Shown here in pieces: positions 10,042-23,374 of a stretch of DNA of 64,000 bases; position 1 is the first letter of the stretch, and each line of letters begins with the position of its first letter. This stretch comes from an uncultured Prevotellaceae bacterium (GTDB taxonomy: Bacteria > Bacteroidota > Bacteroidia > Bacteroidales > Bacteroidaceae), in NCBI GenBank assembly GCA_946405805.1, contig CAMJIL010000005.1, forward strand, positions 1 to 64,000, in the 5' to 3' direction. The position numbers were made by a program, and so were the translations under genes. The notes under the pieces are model-generated. The model worked only from the letters and a program-made list of their open reading frames with translations, was not told the origin of the DNA and did no database searches.

Positions 10042-10668
10042 ATGGAACGAAAATTTAAAGCAGCTCTTTTCGATCTCGATGGTACGCTCATCGATACAGA
10101 AGACCAATATACTGTCATTTGGGGACGCATTGCGCGAAAATATCGTCCTGATATTCCTGACCTGGAGTATATCATAAAGGGTACTACGCTAACGAATATC
10201 CTGGCGACATATTTCAGCCCTGAGACACACGAGGCGGTGATAAGGGAACTGGATGCGTTTGAGGCGCAGATGGACTATAGCTTCTTTCCCTTTGTGGAGG
10301 AGTTTCTTGCTGACATACGCAGTCATGGCGTGAAATGTGCCATCGCCACCTCGTCAAACAAACAGAAGATGCTATATGCCACGAGGAATAATCCTCTCAT
10401 CGGCACGATGTTCGACAAGATACTGACAGCGGAGGATTTTAGCGCCTCGAAGCCTAATCCAGATTGTTACCTGAAGGCTGCGGAGGCATTGCAGACGCCA
10501 TTGGACAGCTGTATAGTCTTTGAGGATGCCTACACAGGTCTGCAGGCAGGCATGGCATCAGGGATATATACCGTAGGCCTCGCCACAGGACATACCATAG
10601 AGGAAATAACACCCCTCTGCCACAAGGCGCTGAAAAGCTTCGAAGGAGTGGGGTATGAAGATTTTTGA
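10042..10668 (+). CDS. HAD-superfamily hydrolase (beta-phosphoglucomutase-like)
   Basis: FDLDGTLIDTEDQYTV, ATSSNKQKML, KPNPDCYLKAAEALQ, VFEDAYTGLQAGMASG; ATG at 10042 fits better than the upstream ORF start. Confidence 0.85.
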   Translation: MERKFKAALFDLDGTLIDTEDQYTVIWGRIARKYRPDIPDLEYIIKGTTLTNILATYFSPETHEAVIRELDAFEAQMDYSFFPFVEEFLADIRSHGVKCAIATSSNKQKMLYATRNNPLIGTMFDKILTAEDFSASKPNPDCYLKAAEALQTPLDSCIVFEDAYTGLQAGMASGIYTVGLATGHTIEEITPLCHKALKSFEGVGYEDF

Positions 10669-10769
10669 AAAAAACCGAGAAAAACCCCAACGAGGGCAGT
10701 TAAGTCTTTTCAGAATGTTTTTTAGCGTAGCGAGGTTTTTGTGGTTTTTGTTAAAATAAAAATAAGACA

Positions 10770-11588
10770 TTGAAACGGATTTATTACATATTATTCTCTC
10801 TTCTTCTTGCGCTGAATGTGTCGGCGCAGGAGACGGACGATATTGCGGCATCGCTGAATCTGCCAGAGACAGTGGTGCTGGCAGACGGCATGACATTCGA
10901 AGAATACCTGCTGAAACAGGTGCTGGCGAATGCAAAACCATTGAAGGCTCGCATCAATACCCTAAGATATTCTGTTACGTGCCAGTTAGAGAAGGATATT
11001 GACCTGAAGGCGATACCACATCGCAGAACCATATCGTTCGCAGCACGTCTGGCAGGATTCGGACCTATCGTGTCGGCCCTCATGGAGCATAAGCATTTTG
11101 GAATCACCATGGCGGAGGATGTATTGTTTAACAAAGGAAAGATAACGACCTCCAACGTCCGCATGGTAGAGATGAAACAGCAGCTGACAGAGAAGCAGAT
11201 AGCATCGTTCCTGAAACACGACGGCATGATGAGTGCCAATGTCTATGACAAATTCTATGAAAAGGTGCGCGACAAGGTAAAGGAATTGCAGAAGAAATAT
11301 CGCAAGAAGCAGGAAACGGGCATGAAATATAGTGGCAGCTATACTGCTGGCAACCGAACCTTCTATATCGTGAAGCTCGACAATATGGAGGTACACATCG
11401 CAGACGGCTGTTGGCAGATATCGCGCATCAGCTACAGCGAGGGCCAGAATACCATGTACTACGAATTCAAAGAGGTAAGGTCGGGCCTCTTCCTGCTCAG
11501 CAACGGCAGAGCGAAACTGTTCCTCGACAGAAAGAAATGGCCGAAAGGATATATCGCAATGAAGATGAACTACGATTATAATTCATAA
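10770..11588 (+). CDS. Hypothetical secreted protein
   Basis: 272 aa with signal peptide (KRIYYILFSLLLALNVSAQE). Confidence 0.6.
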   Translation: MKRIYYILFSLLLALNVSAQETDDIAASLNLPETVVLADGMTFEEYLLKQVLANAKPLKARINTLRYSVTCQLEKDIDLKAIPHRRTISFAARLAGFGPIVSALMEHKHFGITMAEDVLFNKGKITTSNVRMVEMKQQLTEKQIASFLKHDGMMSANVYDKFYEKVRDKVKELQKKYRKKQETGMKYSGSYTAGNRTFYIVKLDNMEVHIADGCWQISRISYSEGQNTMYYEFKEVRSGLFLLSNGRAKLFLDRKKWPKGYIAMKMNYDYNS

Positions 11589-11595
11589 TTCATAA

Positions 11596-14183
11596 TTGAA
11601 CAAAATGAAGACAAGAAGCACACTTGCAGCTTTGGTGCTGCTGCTTGGCATTAGTATGCCGATGATGTCACAGACGTCACAACCTAAGTACAAAGACCCA
11701 AACCTTAGCGCCCACGAAAGGGCTGTTGACCTCTGTTCGCAGCTTACTCTTGAAGAGAAGGCAAAACTGATGCTCGACGAGAGTCCGGCTATCCCTCGCT
11801 TGGGAATAAAGAAATTCTTCTGGTGGAGCGAGGCTCTGCATGGCGCAGCCAACATGGGTAATGTGACAGTGTTCCCAGAACCTGTGGCAATGGCAGCATC
11901 GTTCAATCCTGATTTGCTTTATAAGTGCTTCGATGTTGCGAGCACAGAATTCCGCGCACAGTATAACCACCGCATGTATGACCAGAAGGGTGAGGACGAG
12001 AAGTTCCACAGCCTTTCTGTCTGGACTCCTAATGTTAACATTTTTCGTGACCCGCGTTGGGGCAGGGGACAGGAAACCTATGGTGAGGACCCATACCTGA
12101 CCAGCGTTATGGGTGTGCAGGTTGTAAAGGGCTTGCAAGGTCCTGAGACAGCAAAATATCGTAAGCTGTGGGCTTGTGCAAAACACTATGCCGTACACAG
12201 CGGTCCTGAATATACACGCCATTCGGCAAACCTTACTGATGTGTCGCCACGCGATATGTGGGAGACATATATGCCTGCCTTCAAGACTCTTGTTCAGGAT
12301 GCAAAGGTGCGCGAGGTGATGTGTGCCTATCAGCGTCTCGACGACGACCCTTGTTGTGGCAGCCAGCGCCTGTTGCAGACCATACTGCGCGATGAGTGGG
12401 GCTTCAAATATCTTGTGGTGAGCGACTGTGGCGCTGTCAGTGATTTCTATGAGTCTCACAAGTCTTCCTCCGACCCTGTTCATGCTTCTGCAAAGGCTAC
12501 TATCGCTGGCACTGATGTGGAGTGTGGCTATGGCTATGCCTACAAGAGCATCCCAGAGGCTGTAAAGCGTGGCTTCATAACTGAGGCTGAGGTTGATAAG
12601 CATGTCATCCGCCTGCTGGAAGGCCGTTTCGACCTTGGCGAGATGGATGACCCGTCTCTCGTCGAATGGTCTAAGATACCTTATTCTGCTATGTCAACAA
12701 AGGCGTCTGCCAATATCTCCCTCGATATGGCTCGCCAGACTATCGTGCTTCTTCAGAACAAGGGTGGCATCCTGCCTCTCAGTAAGAATAAGGAAAAGAT
12801 TGCTGTCATAGGTCCTAATGCTGACAATATGCCTATGATGTGGGGCAACTATAATGGCCAGCCAAATCATACTATTACTATTCTCAATGGCATTAAGGCT
12901 AAGCAGAAGAAAATCACCTATATCCCTGGCTGCGACCTTACCTATGATAAGGTGATGGAATGCCTCATGGCATCGCAGTGCAGTTTTGAGGGCAAGAAGG
13001 GTATGAAGGGCACTTTCTGGAACAATCGCAATATGGAGGGCAAGCCTGTCACTACACAGTATTATACTACGCCGCTGGCAGTCACCACCTTTGGTATGCA
13101 CAACTTCGCCCCTGGCGTACAGCTTGAGGATTTCTCTGCTAAGTACGAGACGGTCTTCACCCCAAGCGAGGCTGGTGAATATGTGGTGAATGTGGATGGC
13201 TGCGGACAGTTTGAACTCTACATCGATGGAGAGCGCAAGTTCAGACATCGCATCTGGCGCACTACGCCTAATCGTGTTGCCATTCAGGCTGAGAAGGGCA
13301 AGAGCTATAACATAGAGGTGCGCTTCTCTCATGTTCATACCTATAATGCCAACCTTGCTATCAACATCGCTAAGGAGCATCCTATCGACTATCAGGAGAC
13401 CATCGCACAACTCAAGGGCATCGACAAGGTTATCTTCGTGGGTGGTATATCTCCTGCTCTCGAAGGCGAGGAAATGCCTGTTGACATCGAGGGCTTCAAG
13501 GGGGGCGATCGTACTAACATCGAACTGCCAAAGGTACAGCGCGACTTCCTGAAGGCTCTAAAGGATGCTGGCAAGCATATTATCTTCGTCAACTGCTCTG
13601 GTTCTTGCATCGCCCTACAGCCTGAGACTGAGACCTGCGAGGCCATCGTACAGGCTTGGTATCCTGGTCAGGAGGGTGGCACTGCTGTTGCTGATGTGTT
13701 GTTTGGCGACTGCAACCCAGCAGGAAAGTTGCCTGTGACATTCTATAAAAATAGCAATCAGCTGCCTGACTATGAGGACTACTCTATGAAGGGCCGCACA
13801 TACAGATATTTCTCTGATGCTCTCTATCCATTCGGCTATGGATTGTCATACACCACCTTCAAGATGGGCAACGAAAAACTGACAGCTGCTGCTGATGGCA
13901 CAGGAAGCCTAAGCGTGGATGTTACCAATACAGGCAATCGCGAGGGTACGGAGATTGTTCAACTCTATGTACGCGACAAGGCTGACACAGAAGGTCCTAC
14001 GAAGAGTCTCAGGGGCTTCCAGCGTGTAACCCTGAAGGCTGGCGAGACAAAGACTGTTACCATTCCTCTTACAAGAAAAACCTTCGAACTGTGGGACGGC
14101 ATCACCAGCACTATGCGCACCAAGGCTGGTAACTATGAGGTGATGTGTGGCACAAGTTCTGCAGACCCGAACATGAAGAAATT

Positions 14184-14205
<22 letters not shown>
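11596..14205 (+). CDS. GH3 beta-glucosidase/beta-xylosidase with PA14-like insert and FnIII-like C-terminus
   Basis: VSDCGAVSDFYESH (catalytic Asp region), KHYAVHSGPEYTRH, YPFGYGLSYTTF; likely start 11605. Confidence 0.9.
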
Positions 14206-15382
<1,177 letters not shown>

Positions 15383-15386
15383 TAAT

Positions 15387-15418
15387 TGTGCATTATGCAT
15401 TGTGCATTATGAATTATG
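15387..15418. repeat. Heptanucleotide repeat overlapping the start of the NUDIX gene
   Basis: gtgcatt atgcatt gtgcatt atgaatt atgaaga. Confidence 0.8.
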
Positions 15419-16011
15419 AAGATATAATCTCAAACATCGACAGCTTTTCTCGTCAGGAGTTGCGACAATTCTTTGCTGAGCATGACGAAGAGACCTCTTC
15501 AAAGGTGGCTCGTGCGAAGGCTCTTTCGGAATGGCGCAAGAAGACGGTTTATTGTTCCCGTTGTGGCACAAAACTCGTTGAGGATACAGAATTTACAGCG
15601 ATGAAGTGTCCTAATTGTGGGGAACTGTTGTTTCCACGTATCGACCCCTGCATCATAGTATTGGTAAGGAATGGTGACAAGATACTCCTTGCTCGCCACA
15701 CACAACGCAATCAGGATATCTATGCCTGTCTGGCTGGATATGTGGAAGCTGGCGAGACGATAGAAAATGCTGTCCGCAGAGAGATATTTGAGGAGACAGG
15801 TATAAAGGTCAAGAATATACAGTATCGTGGCAGCCAGAGCTGGCCTTTCCCACGACAGCTGATGCTGGCATTCTATGCTGACTATGAGAGTGGAGAGATA
15901 AAGGTGCAGGAAGAGGAAATAGAGGATGCTAAGTGGTTTGACATTAACGATCTGCCAGCCACTCCAGCACCAGGGTCAATAGCATACAGACTTATTCATG
16001 GGGAGATATGA
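15409..16011 (+). CDS. nudC: NAD(+) diphosphatase-like NUDIX hydrolase
   Basis: CSRCGTKL...CPNCGE zinc ribbon, GYVEAGETIENAVRREIFEETGI NUDIX box, SQSWPFPRQLM motif. Confidence 0.85.
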   Translation: MNYEDIISNIDSFSRQELRQFFAEHDEETSSKVARAKALSEWRKKTVYCSRCGTKLVEDTEFTAMKCPNCGELLFPRIDPCIIVLVRNGDKILLARHTQRNQDIYACLAGYVEAGETIENAVRREIFEETGIKVKNIQYRGSQSWPFPRQLMLAFYADYESGEIKVQEEEIEDAKWFDINDLPATPAPGSIAYRLIHGEI

Positions 16012-16046
16012 CCCCCTCCCGTCCTCCCCAAGGGGAGAGAGTGGGA
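16010..16046. repeat. GC-rich REP-like palindrome
   Basis: gaccccctcccgtcctccccaaggggagagagtgggaag. Confidence 0.5.
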
Positions 16047-16097
16047 AGAAGGGTGAATGGAAGAAGGAAGAAAGTTTAATACTGACTACCCCTACAA

Positions 16098-16172
16098 ATA
16101 AACCTTCATCCTTCATCCATAAACCTTCATCCAAAATAACAATTTTCAATGTTCAATGTTCCATGTTCAATA
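16098..16172. repeat. Heptanucleotide repeats (cttcatc)n and (gttcaat)n
   Basis: cttcatccttcatccataaaccttcatcc...caatgttcaatgttccatgttcaat. Confidence 0.75.
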
Positions 16173-16657
16173 AAAATACAAACTGGGAAACAGAGACAGA
16201 GGCACGCGTAGCGAAGGGCGTGGCTTATTTTAAGGAGGGCTACAACTGTGCGCAGTCTGTTGCTCGCGCCTTTGCTGATGTATATGACGTGCCACTGCCA
16301 CTGATGACCCTGATGTCTGCCAGCTTTGGTGCAGGCATAGGGCGAATGCGCGAAACGTGTGGCACTGCCAGCGGAATGTTTATGCTGGCAGGACTGGAGA
16401 CTGCTTCTGTGGAAGCCAGTCAGGAGACAAAGGCAAGGAATTATGCTGCTGTACAGGAATTGGCAGCGGATTTCAAGGCGCAGACGGGTTCGCTGATTTG
16501 TCGCGAACTGCTGAAAGGGTATGTGAAGGATATAAACACTAATCCTACGCCTGAGGCAAGGACTGATGAGTATTATCGCAAGCGTCCATGTGTGAAAATG
16601 GTAGAACTCGCCATCCGCACATACATGGCATGGCTCAAACGCAGCCACGAGGGTTAG
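16163..16657 (+). CDS. C_GCAxxG_C_C family redox-type protein
   Basis: GYNCAQSVARAFAD, SFGAGIGRMRETCGTASGMFMLAGL, CRELLKGY; upstream ORF extension is repeat DNA, so ATG 16163 preferred. Confidence 0.8.
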   Translation: MFNKNTNWETETEARVAKGVAYFKEGYNCAQSVARAFADVYDVPLPLMTLMSASFGAGIGRMRETCGTASGMFMLAGLETASVEASQETKARNYAAVQELAADFKAQTGSLICRELLKGYVKDINTNPTPEARTDEYYRKRPCVKMVELAIRTYMAWLKRSHEG

Positions 16658-18783
16658 AAGAAAAACAAACGTCTCTTCAGATGCCTCCACCAGAGCACGA
16701 ATTCATGGTATGCTGACATCTGTTCAGTATGCTGTGCTGTGGCGAATGTCATCACATCAGGAGCAGGCCCAAACTGGTCTGGGAAGAGGATAATATAGTT
16801 ATTGCCCCTGTAGTTCTCTGTCATCTCCTCTGGCAGATTATTTAATGCCGCCTTATAGGAAACAGTACCAGGACGTGCTGTGACAACAACAAGCATCTCG
16901 TCTTCCTTCACACTTTGCATAAGTGCTATGAGCCCCTTCCATTTTGGCATCGAGATAAATTCCGCTCTTACGCCAGGATGTTTGTGGGTGATGTATTGGT
17001 CGATGAGGTTGAGGGATGTCATTCTGCCATGAAAACAAATGCGACAGCCTATATTCTTTGCCAATCGTGACAGACGCTCTATCCAACGATAGAAGCCTGG
17101 TTCGAATTCTGCTCGTGAAGGAACAGCAACATGTATGGCGCGAAGGGTGCTCAGCGGCTGTACACAACGCACAATGCTGATTTGGCGCGAGAGACCATTG
17201 AAGACACTCTGTGCAAATTCTCCCCAGAAGGCACGACGCGAATTATCGTGAACATGGGCACCCATGATAATCTCAGAACAGTCATACTCCTTAAAGGCAT
17301 GCTTGATGCCATTGGCGATGTTGGCAGCCAGGCGCACCTGTGTCTGCATCCTCACATCGGCCTCTGCAGCCTTGCGGACTACCTTCTCAAGCAACTCGCG
17401 ACCTCTCTGCTGGTCTTCTTCTGCCTCCTCACCGTCATATACCACATTGAGGGCTATAAGGCCACGATTGAGCTCCGTATTGCGCATCATGATGGCGAGA
17501 TTGACGAGGGTGTTGCATGTTTCGTGATATTTCACAGGAATGAGAATCTTCTCGTCATCACTGTCGTTATTCTTCTGGCTTTTGCGAAGACCGCCCTTGA
17601 GGACTATATCTCGTGCTGCCTTGTCAGTAACGATGGTAGAGATGATGCAGGTGAAGAGTATCATCATCACAACGCCATTCAGCATGTTGTCATCGATGAT
17701 GTTGAGCTGCATGCCTATCATTACGATGGCAATACCACCTGCAGCATGGGCTGAGGTAAGGCCAAACATCAGATGCCCGTCATGAAGTGGCAGACGGAAT
17801 GCCAAACAAGAACCATAGGCTGCTATTGCCTTGCCCAACGTACCAACGATGACGATAATCAGTACTGTTGGTATGATACCGATAGTGGTCGTGTCGTGTG
17901 CAGAATCGAAGAGCAGTCCGACATTGATGAGCATGCCGACACCAATAAGGAAATATGGGATGAAGATGGCATTTCCTATGAATTCGATGCGTTGCATCAG
18001 TGGTGACACATGGGGGATGAAACGATTGAGAATCAATCCGCTATAGAAAGCTCCGAAGATGCCGTCAATGCCTATTACTTCTGACAATGCGGCACTGAAG
18101 AACATCATGCCGAGGACGAAGATATACTGCATTACGGAATCGCTGTAACTCCTTAGGAACCAACGGGTGGCAATGCGCAGAATGTAGTGGGTCGCTACAC
18201 AGAATAACAGGAATTTTGCCACAAAGAGCGACCAGAACCCTATTCCTGCTCCGCCAAGGGCACTGCCTTTTACTGCTGTCACAACGATGAGGGCCAGCAG
18301 AAGGGATGACATCGAGGCTCCAACGCTGATGGTCGTCGTAGAGTGCTTTTGCAGGCCATAGCGCGTAATGATGGGGTAGGAGATGAGGGTGTTTGCTGCC
18401 ATCACACACGAGAGAATGACAGAGGCAAGAGGGGTATAGCCTAACAGGTATATACCTGCCACATACATCATCGCAAAAGGCGTCAGAAACGAGGCTATAC
18501 TGAAAATGCCAATCTTATGGCGGCCATTCTTGAGATCTTGCAAATCCATCTCCAAACCTGCAAGAAACATGATATAAAGAATTCCTACGCGACCAAATAA
18601 CTCAAAGGAGGCATCGCGCTCAAGAATATTAAACCCGTATGGGCCGATAACAACACCTGCCAACACCATACCTATTATATGGGGTATGCGAAGCTTTCCC
18701 ATCACAATAGGTGCGAAGAGAATAATCAGCAACACGGTAAAGAATACCATAGTCGGACTGGTTATAGGGAAATATTCTGACAT
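16654..18783 (-). CDS. Cation:proton antiporter (CPA2 family) with C-terminal USP-like region
   Basis: Multi-TM ...LRIPHIIGMVLAGVVIGPYGFNIL...; cytosolic C-terminus with SCSEIIMGAH-like USP motif. Confidence 0.85.
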   Translation of the reverse strand: MSEYFPITSPTMVFFTVLLIILFAPIVMGKLRIPHIIGMVLAGVVIGPYGFNILERDASFELFGRVGILYIMFLAGLEMDLQDLKNGRHKIGIFSIASFLTPFAMMYVAGIYLLGYTPLASVILSCVMAANTLISYPIITRYGLQKHSTTTISVGASMSSLLLALIVVTAVKGSALGGAGIGFWSLFVAKFLLFCVATHYILRIATRWFLRSYSDSVMQYIFVLGMMFFSAALSEVIGIDGIFGAFYSGLILNRFIPHVSPLMQRIEFIGNAIFIPYFLIGVGMLINVGLLFDSAHDTTTIGIIPTVLIIVIVGTLGKAIAAYGSCLAFRLPLHDGHLMFGLTSAHAAGGIAIVMIGMQLNIIDDNMLNGVVMMILFTCIISTIVTDKAARDIVLKGGLRKSQKNNDSDDEKILIPVKYHETCNTLVNLAIMMRNTELNRGLIALNVVYDGEEAEEDQQRGRELLEKVVRKAAEADVRMQTQVRLAANIANGIKHAFKEYDCSEIIMGAHVHDNSRRAFWGEFAQSVFNGLSRQISIVRCVQPLSTLRAIHVAVPSRAEFEPGFYRWIERLSRLAKNIGCRICFHGRMTSLNLIDQYITHKHPGVRAEFISMPKWKGLIALMQSVKEDEMLVVVTARPGTVSYKAALNNLPEEMTENYRGNNYIILFPDQFGPAPDVMTFATAQHTEQMSAYHEFVLWWRHLKRRLFFF

Positions 18784-18815
18784 GTGTTTGAGTGCTGTAT
18801 ATCAAAAAATTTTTG

Positions 18816-18823
18816 CAAAGGTA
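18816..18823 (-). promoter_or_regulatory. -7 element for the antiporter
   Basis: TACCTTTG on the minus strand. Confidence 0.5.
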
Positions 18824-18866
18824 ATAAAAAAATATTAAGAATGTGCGAAATAAAGAAAAAAAATCG

Positions 18867-18874
18867 TAACTTTG
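18867..18874 (+). promoter_or_regulatory. -7 element TAACTTTG upstream of asd
   Basis: atcgTAACTTTGcgcccg. Confidence 0.55.
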
Positions 18875-18910
18875 CGCCCGAAAAATGTTAATTATAATAT
18901 AAAAGAAGAT

Positions 18911-19969
18911 ATGAAAGTAGCAATTGTTGGCGCTTCTGGCGCAGTAGGACAGGAGTTTCTCCGCGTTCTTGATGAAAGAAATTTTCCACTCGATGAGTTA
19001 GTTCTCTTTGGTTCACAGCGTTCTGCTGGAACAAAATATACTTTCCGCGGAAAGGAATATGAGGTAAAGCTGTTACAGCATAATGACGACTTCAAGGATG
19101 TTGACATCGCATTCACCAGTGCTGGTGCTGGCACCTCAAAGGAATTCTGCGAGGACATCACAAAGTATGGTGCTGTGATGATTGACAACTCCAGCGCCTT
19201 CCGCATGGATGATGATGTGCCTTTGGTAGTGCCTGAGTGTAATGCTGAGGATGCTCTGAAGAGACCTCGTGGCATCATCGCTAACCCTAACTGTACTACT
19301 ATCATGATGGTGGTATGTCTGCAGCCATTGGAGAAGCTCTCTCACATCGAGCGCATACACATCGCTTCTTACCAGAGTGCTTCTGGTGCTGGCGCTGCTG
19401 CTATGGCAGAACTGAAGCAGCAGTATAAGGAATTGGCTGAGGACAAACAGCCTACAGTAAACAAGTTTGCTTATCAGCTGGCTTATAACGTTATTCCTCA
19501 GATTGACGTCTTCCAGGATAATGGCTATACAAAGGAGGAGATGAAGATGTTCAATGAGACACGAAAAATTATGCATACAGATGCTCGTTGCTCTGCTATG
19601 TGTGTCAGAATCTCTTCTTTGCGTGCCCATTCTGAGGCTGTATGGATTGAGACTGAGAAGAAAATCAGCGTCGAGGCTGCTCAGGAGGCTTTGAGAAATG
19701 CTCCTGGCGTAACTCTCGTTGACGACCCAAAGAAGGTGGGCGCAAAGGCTAATGCTGACAGCTCTAAGGAGACAATGGAGGGACTGCCTTACCCAATGCC
19801 GCTCTATACTGCTGGAAAGGATGATGTCTATGTAGGTCGTGTACGCGAAGACCTCGCTAACGAGAATGGCCTGACATTCTGGCTCTCTGGCGACCAGATA
19901 AAGAAAGGCGCCGCCCTCAACGCAGTACAGATTGCAGAATATCTCATAAAGGTCGGTAACGTAAAGTAA
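18911..19969 (+). CDS. asd: Aspartate-semialdehyde dehydrogenase
   Basis: [40 protein letters not shown]. Confidence 0.95.
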   Translation: MKVAIVGASGAVGQEFLRVLDERNFPLDELVLFGSQRSAGTKYTFRGKEYEVKLLQHNDDFKDVDIAFTSAGAGTSKEFCEDITKYGAVMIDNSSAFRMDDDVPLVVPECNAEDALKRPRGIIANPNCTTIMMVVCLQPLEKLSHIERIHIASYQSASGAGAAAMAELKQQYKELAEDKQPTVNKFAYQLAYNVIPQIDVFQDNGYTKEEMKMFNETRKIMHTDARCSAMCVRISSLRAHSEAVWIETEKKISVEAAQEALRNAPGVTLVDDPKKVGAKANADSSKETMEGLPYPMPLYTAGKDDVYVGRVREDLANENGLTFWLSGDQIKKGAALNAVQIAEYLIKVGNVK

Positions 19970-19973
19970 AGAC

Positions 19974-21830
19974 GTGTATAAATATCTCTCACACATCCAA
20001 TTTCCTGCTGACCTACGCGCTTTGCCCGTCGAGGCACTCCCAGAGGTCTGCGCGGAACTGCGTGATGACATAGTGAAGGAACTCTCCGTGAATCCAGGAC
20101 ATCTGGCTTCATCATTGGGAACAATAGAACTGACTGTTGCTCTGCATTATGTCTATGATACCCCTGAAGACAGAATAGTCTGGGACGTGGGGCATCAGGC
20201 TTATGGACATAAGATTCTTACTGGCAGACGCGACGTCTTCAATACCAATCGTAAGTTTGGTGGTCTGCACCCCTTCCCGACACCTGCTGAGAGCGAATAT
20301 GACACCTTCGTCTGCGGACATGCTTCCAACAGCATCTCTGCGGCCTTGGGAATGGCTGTCGCTGATGCTAAGATGGGAAACCATCGCAATGTGGTCGCTG
20401 TGATAGGCGACGGAAGCCTCAGTGGTGGACTGGCGTTTGAAGGACTCAATAACGTGTCACAATCGCCAAACAACCTGCTCATCATTCTCAACGACAATAA
20501 TATGTCGATTGATCGCAGCGTGGGTGGCATGAAGCAATATCTCCTATCGCTGAATACCAACGAGTCGTATAACCGTTGGCGCGACAGGGTAGGGCGATGG
20601 CTCATGGGAAAAGGCTATCTGGATGATTCGAGAAGAAAGACGGTCATACGCCTCTCTAATGCCTTCAAGTCTGCTATCTCACAGCAGCAGAATATCTTCG
20701 AGGGCATGAACATACGCTATTTCGGACCTGTTGACGGACATAATATCAAAGAACTGGTACGTGTCATTCGCCAGCTGAAGGATATGCGTGGCCCGAAACT
20801 GCTTCATATTCACACTGTTAAGGGAAAAGGCTATGAGCCGGCTGAAAAGGCGGCTACGATATGGCATGCCCCTGGCCGCTTTAATCCTGAGACGGGCGAA
20901 CGCCTCGATAAGGATAAGAGGGCGAAGTACCAGAATGTCTTTGGCGAGACTCTCGTGGAACTGGCGAAGGCTAATGACAAGATAGTGGGCATCACGCCTG
21001 CTATGCCTACTGGCTGCTCTATGAACAAACTCATGGAGGCAATGCCTGACAGGGCCTTTGACGTGGGTATTGCTGAGGGACATGCTGCCACCTTCGCTGG
21101 GGGATTGGCAAAAGAGGGCATGGTTCCTTTCTGTAATATCTACAGTGCCTTTGCACAGCGTGCCTATGACAACATAATACACGATGTGGCAATAGGAAAC
21201 CTTCATGTGGTGTTCTGCTTCGACAGGGCTGGCATCGTGGGCGAGGATGGTGCTACACATCATGGAGCCTTCGATATGGCTGCCCTGAAACCTGTTCCTA
21301 ACCTCACTATCTGTGCTCCGCTGAATGAGCATGAGCTGCGAAAGATGATGTTTACTGCCCAGCTGCCTGACCAAGGGCCGTGGGTGATACGCTATCCGCG
21401 TGGACGTGGCGTGATGGACGATTGGAGGTGTCCTCTGGAGGCAATAGAGGTCGGAAAGGGTCGTAAGTTGAAGGATGGCAAGGGAACAGCAGTGTTGTCG
21501 ATAGGTCACATTGGAAACAATGTTGCTGAGGCTGTGAAGGGTACTGATGTGGCACACTACGATATGCGATTCCTTAAGCCTATAGATACTGCCCTGCTCG
21601 ACGAGGTGGGAAGCACCTATGACAGAGTCATCACTGTAGAAGACGGAGTACGCGACGGAGGCCTCGGCTCTGCCGTGCTGGAGTATTTCGCTGACAAGGG
21701 ATACACAGCAAAAGTAACCCGCATCGGAATGCCAACAGACACCTTCGTAGAACACGGCACCATAGCAGAACTCCAAAAACTCTACAACATGGACGCGGAA
21801 GGAATTAAGAAGACAATACATAATTCATAA
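19974..21830 (+). CDS. dxs: 1-deoxy-D-xylulose-5-phosphate synthase
   Basis: GTG start; [51 protein letters not shown]. Confidence 0.95.
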   Translation: MYKYLSHIQFPADLRALPVEALPEVCAELRDDIVKELSVNPGHLASSLGTIELTVALHYVYDTPEDRIVWDVGHQAYGHKILTGRRDVFNTNRKFGGLHPFPTPAESEYDTFVCGHASNSISAALGMAVADAKMGNHRNVVAVIGDGSLSGGLAFEGLNNVSQSPNNLLIILNDNNMSIDRSVGGMKQYLLSLNTNESYNRWRDRVGRWLMGKGYLDDSRRKTVIRLSNAFKSAISQQQNIFEGMNIRYFGPVDGHNIKELVRVIRQLKDMRGPKLLHIHTVKGKGYEPAEKAATIWHAPGRFNPETGERLDKDKRAKYQNVFGETLVELAKANDKIVGITPAMPTGCSMNKLMEAMPDRAFDVGIAEGHAATFAGGLAKEGMVPFCNIYSAFAQRAYDNIIHDVAIGNLHVVFCFDRAGIVGEDGATHHGAFDMAALKPVPNLTICAPLNEHELRKMMFTAQLPDQGPWVIRYPRGRGVMDDWRCPLEAIEVGKGRKLKDGKGTAVLSIGHIGNNVAEAVKGTDVAHYDMRFLKPIDTALLDEVGSTYDRVITVEDGVRDGGLGSAVLEYFADKGYTAKVTRIGMPTDTFVEHGTIAELQKLYNMDAEGIKKTIHNS

Positions 21831-21884
21831 TTCAAAATTCATAATTCATAATTCAAAATTCATAATTCAAAATTCAAAATTGAC
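21820..21884. repeat. Heptanucleotide repeat spanning the dxs stop codon
   Basis: cataattcataattcaaaattcataattcataattcaaaattcataattcaaaattcaaaattga. Confidence 0.85.
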
Positions 21885-21886
21885 TT

Positions 21887-23230
21887 ATGAAAATAATCAT
21901 CGCAGGCGCTTACGCCATTGGTAACTATCTCGCTTCGTTGCTCGCTCGCAGCAATGAGGAGATTACCATCATCGATACTGATGAAGAGGCTCTGGAAAGC
22001 ATCAACCCAGACCTTGACGTGCTCACTATGCATGCTTCGCCTATTTCTATCAAGGCGCTGCGTGAGATAGGTGCTCCAGATGCTGACCTGTTCATCGCTG
22101 TGACGCATAATCAGGAAGTCAATATGTGTGCTTGCACCATGGCGAAAAGCCTTGGCGTCAGACATACTGTGGCAAAGGTGGAGGAGTATGAGTATGCTAA
22201 AAAGAAAAACAGCGACGTGCTCAAGGCTATGGGCATCGATAGCATCATATACCCTGAGATGCTGGCAGCACAGGATATCATCAGTGGCCTGAAGATGTCG
22301 TGGGTGCGACAGCGTTGGGATGTGTATGGTGGAGCCCTGACAATGCTGGGCATCAAGTTGCGTGAAGGATGTACTATCCTCGATCGTCCGCTGAAAGAAC
22401 TCATCGGACCTGATGACCCGTATCACGTGGTGGCCATAAAGCGTGGCAATGAGACCATCATTCCGCGTGGTGACGATACCCTGCAGCTCTATGATATAGC
22501 ATATTTCATGACCACTCCGCCAAACATACCGCTCATCCGTCGCATCGTGGGAAAAGAGAAGTATGAGGATGTGTCGAACGTCATGATAATGGGTGGCGGA
22601 AAGACGGCTTTACGTACTGCCATGACCATGCCTGAGTATATGAACTATAAGCTCATCGAGATTGACCCGCAGCGTTGTGAGGAACTCAATGAGATACTCA
22701 AGCGCAATGACTACATCATCAATGGCGATGCGCGTGATACGTCGCTCCTCATAGAGGAGGGCATACGCAGTGCGCAGGCGTTCGTGGCTCTGACAGGTAG
22801 TTCGGAGGCGAATATTCTGGCGTGTCTCACTGCTAAGCGGCATGGCGTGCGAAAGACTGTCGCCATCGTGGAAAATGTCGATTATGTCGATATGGCTGAA
22901 AGCCTTGACATTGGCACCATTATCAATAAAAAGGCCATAGCAGCATCGCGTATCTATGAGATGATGCTCGAAGGAAAAGCCTCTAATGTCAGATTCCTCA
23001 TGCATGCAAAGGCCGATGTGGCAGAGTTTACAGCCTCACCAGGGTCTTTAGTAACCAAAAAGCGTGTCTTTGAACTGTCCCTGCCAAAGGGCTGCACCCT
23101 CGGAGGACTCGTGCGAAATGGCGAAGGAATACTCATATCAGGTGGCACACAAATCCAGGCCGGCGACATCGTCATGGCCTTCTGCCACAACGCCGATATG
23201 CACAGGCTTGAAAAACTATTCGTGAAATAA
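21887..23230 (+). CDS. trkA: Trk potassium uptake system protein TrkA
   Basis: Two Rossmann NAD-binding repeats (MKIIIAGAYAIGNYLASLL; VMIMGGGKTALRTA) and TrkA_C domains. Confidence 0.93.
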   Translation: MKIIIAGAYAIGNYLASLLARSNEEITIIDTDEEALESINPDLDVLTMHASPISIKALREIGAPDADLFIAVTHNQEVNMCACTMAKSLGVRHTVAKVEEYEYAKKKNSDVLKAMGIDSIIYPEMLAAQDIISGLKMSWVRQRWDVYGGALTMLGIKLREGCTILDRPLKELIGPDDPYHVVAIKRGNETIIPRGDDTLQLYDIAYFMTTPPNIPLIRRIVGKEKYEDVSNVMIMGGGKTALRTAMTMPEYMNYKLIEIDPQRCEELNEILKRNDYIINGDARDTSLLIEEGIRSAQAFVALTGSSEANILACLTAKRHGVRKTVAIVENVDYVDMAESLDIGTIINKKAIAASRIYEMMLEGKASNVRFLMHAKADVAEFTASPGSLVTKKRVFELSLPKGCTLGGLVRNGEGILISGGTQIQAGDIVMAFCHNADMHRLEKLFVK

Positions 23231-23296
23231 AGTTTAGAGTTTAGAGTTTAAAGTTTAAAGGCAGTTTTAAAGTTTAGTGTTTAAAGTTGAAAGTGA
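23231..23296. repeat. Heptanucleotide repeat (tttagag/tttaaag)n
   Basis: agtttagagtttagagtttaaagtttaaaggcagttttaaagtttagtgtttaaagttgaaag. Confidence 0.8.
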
Positions 23297-23374
23297 ATTA
23301 AAACGGTTTTTCTTGTCGCAGACATGGGTTTTTAAGGTTTTTGTTAAAATCAAGAACAACCGAAAGAAAAGAAA

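Noticed and set aside
15388-15408. GTG start at 15388 for the NUDIX gene
   Set aside because: Codons MHYALCI are translated heptamer repeat; ATG 15409 gives a typical N-terminus.
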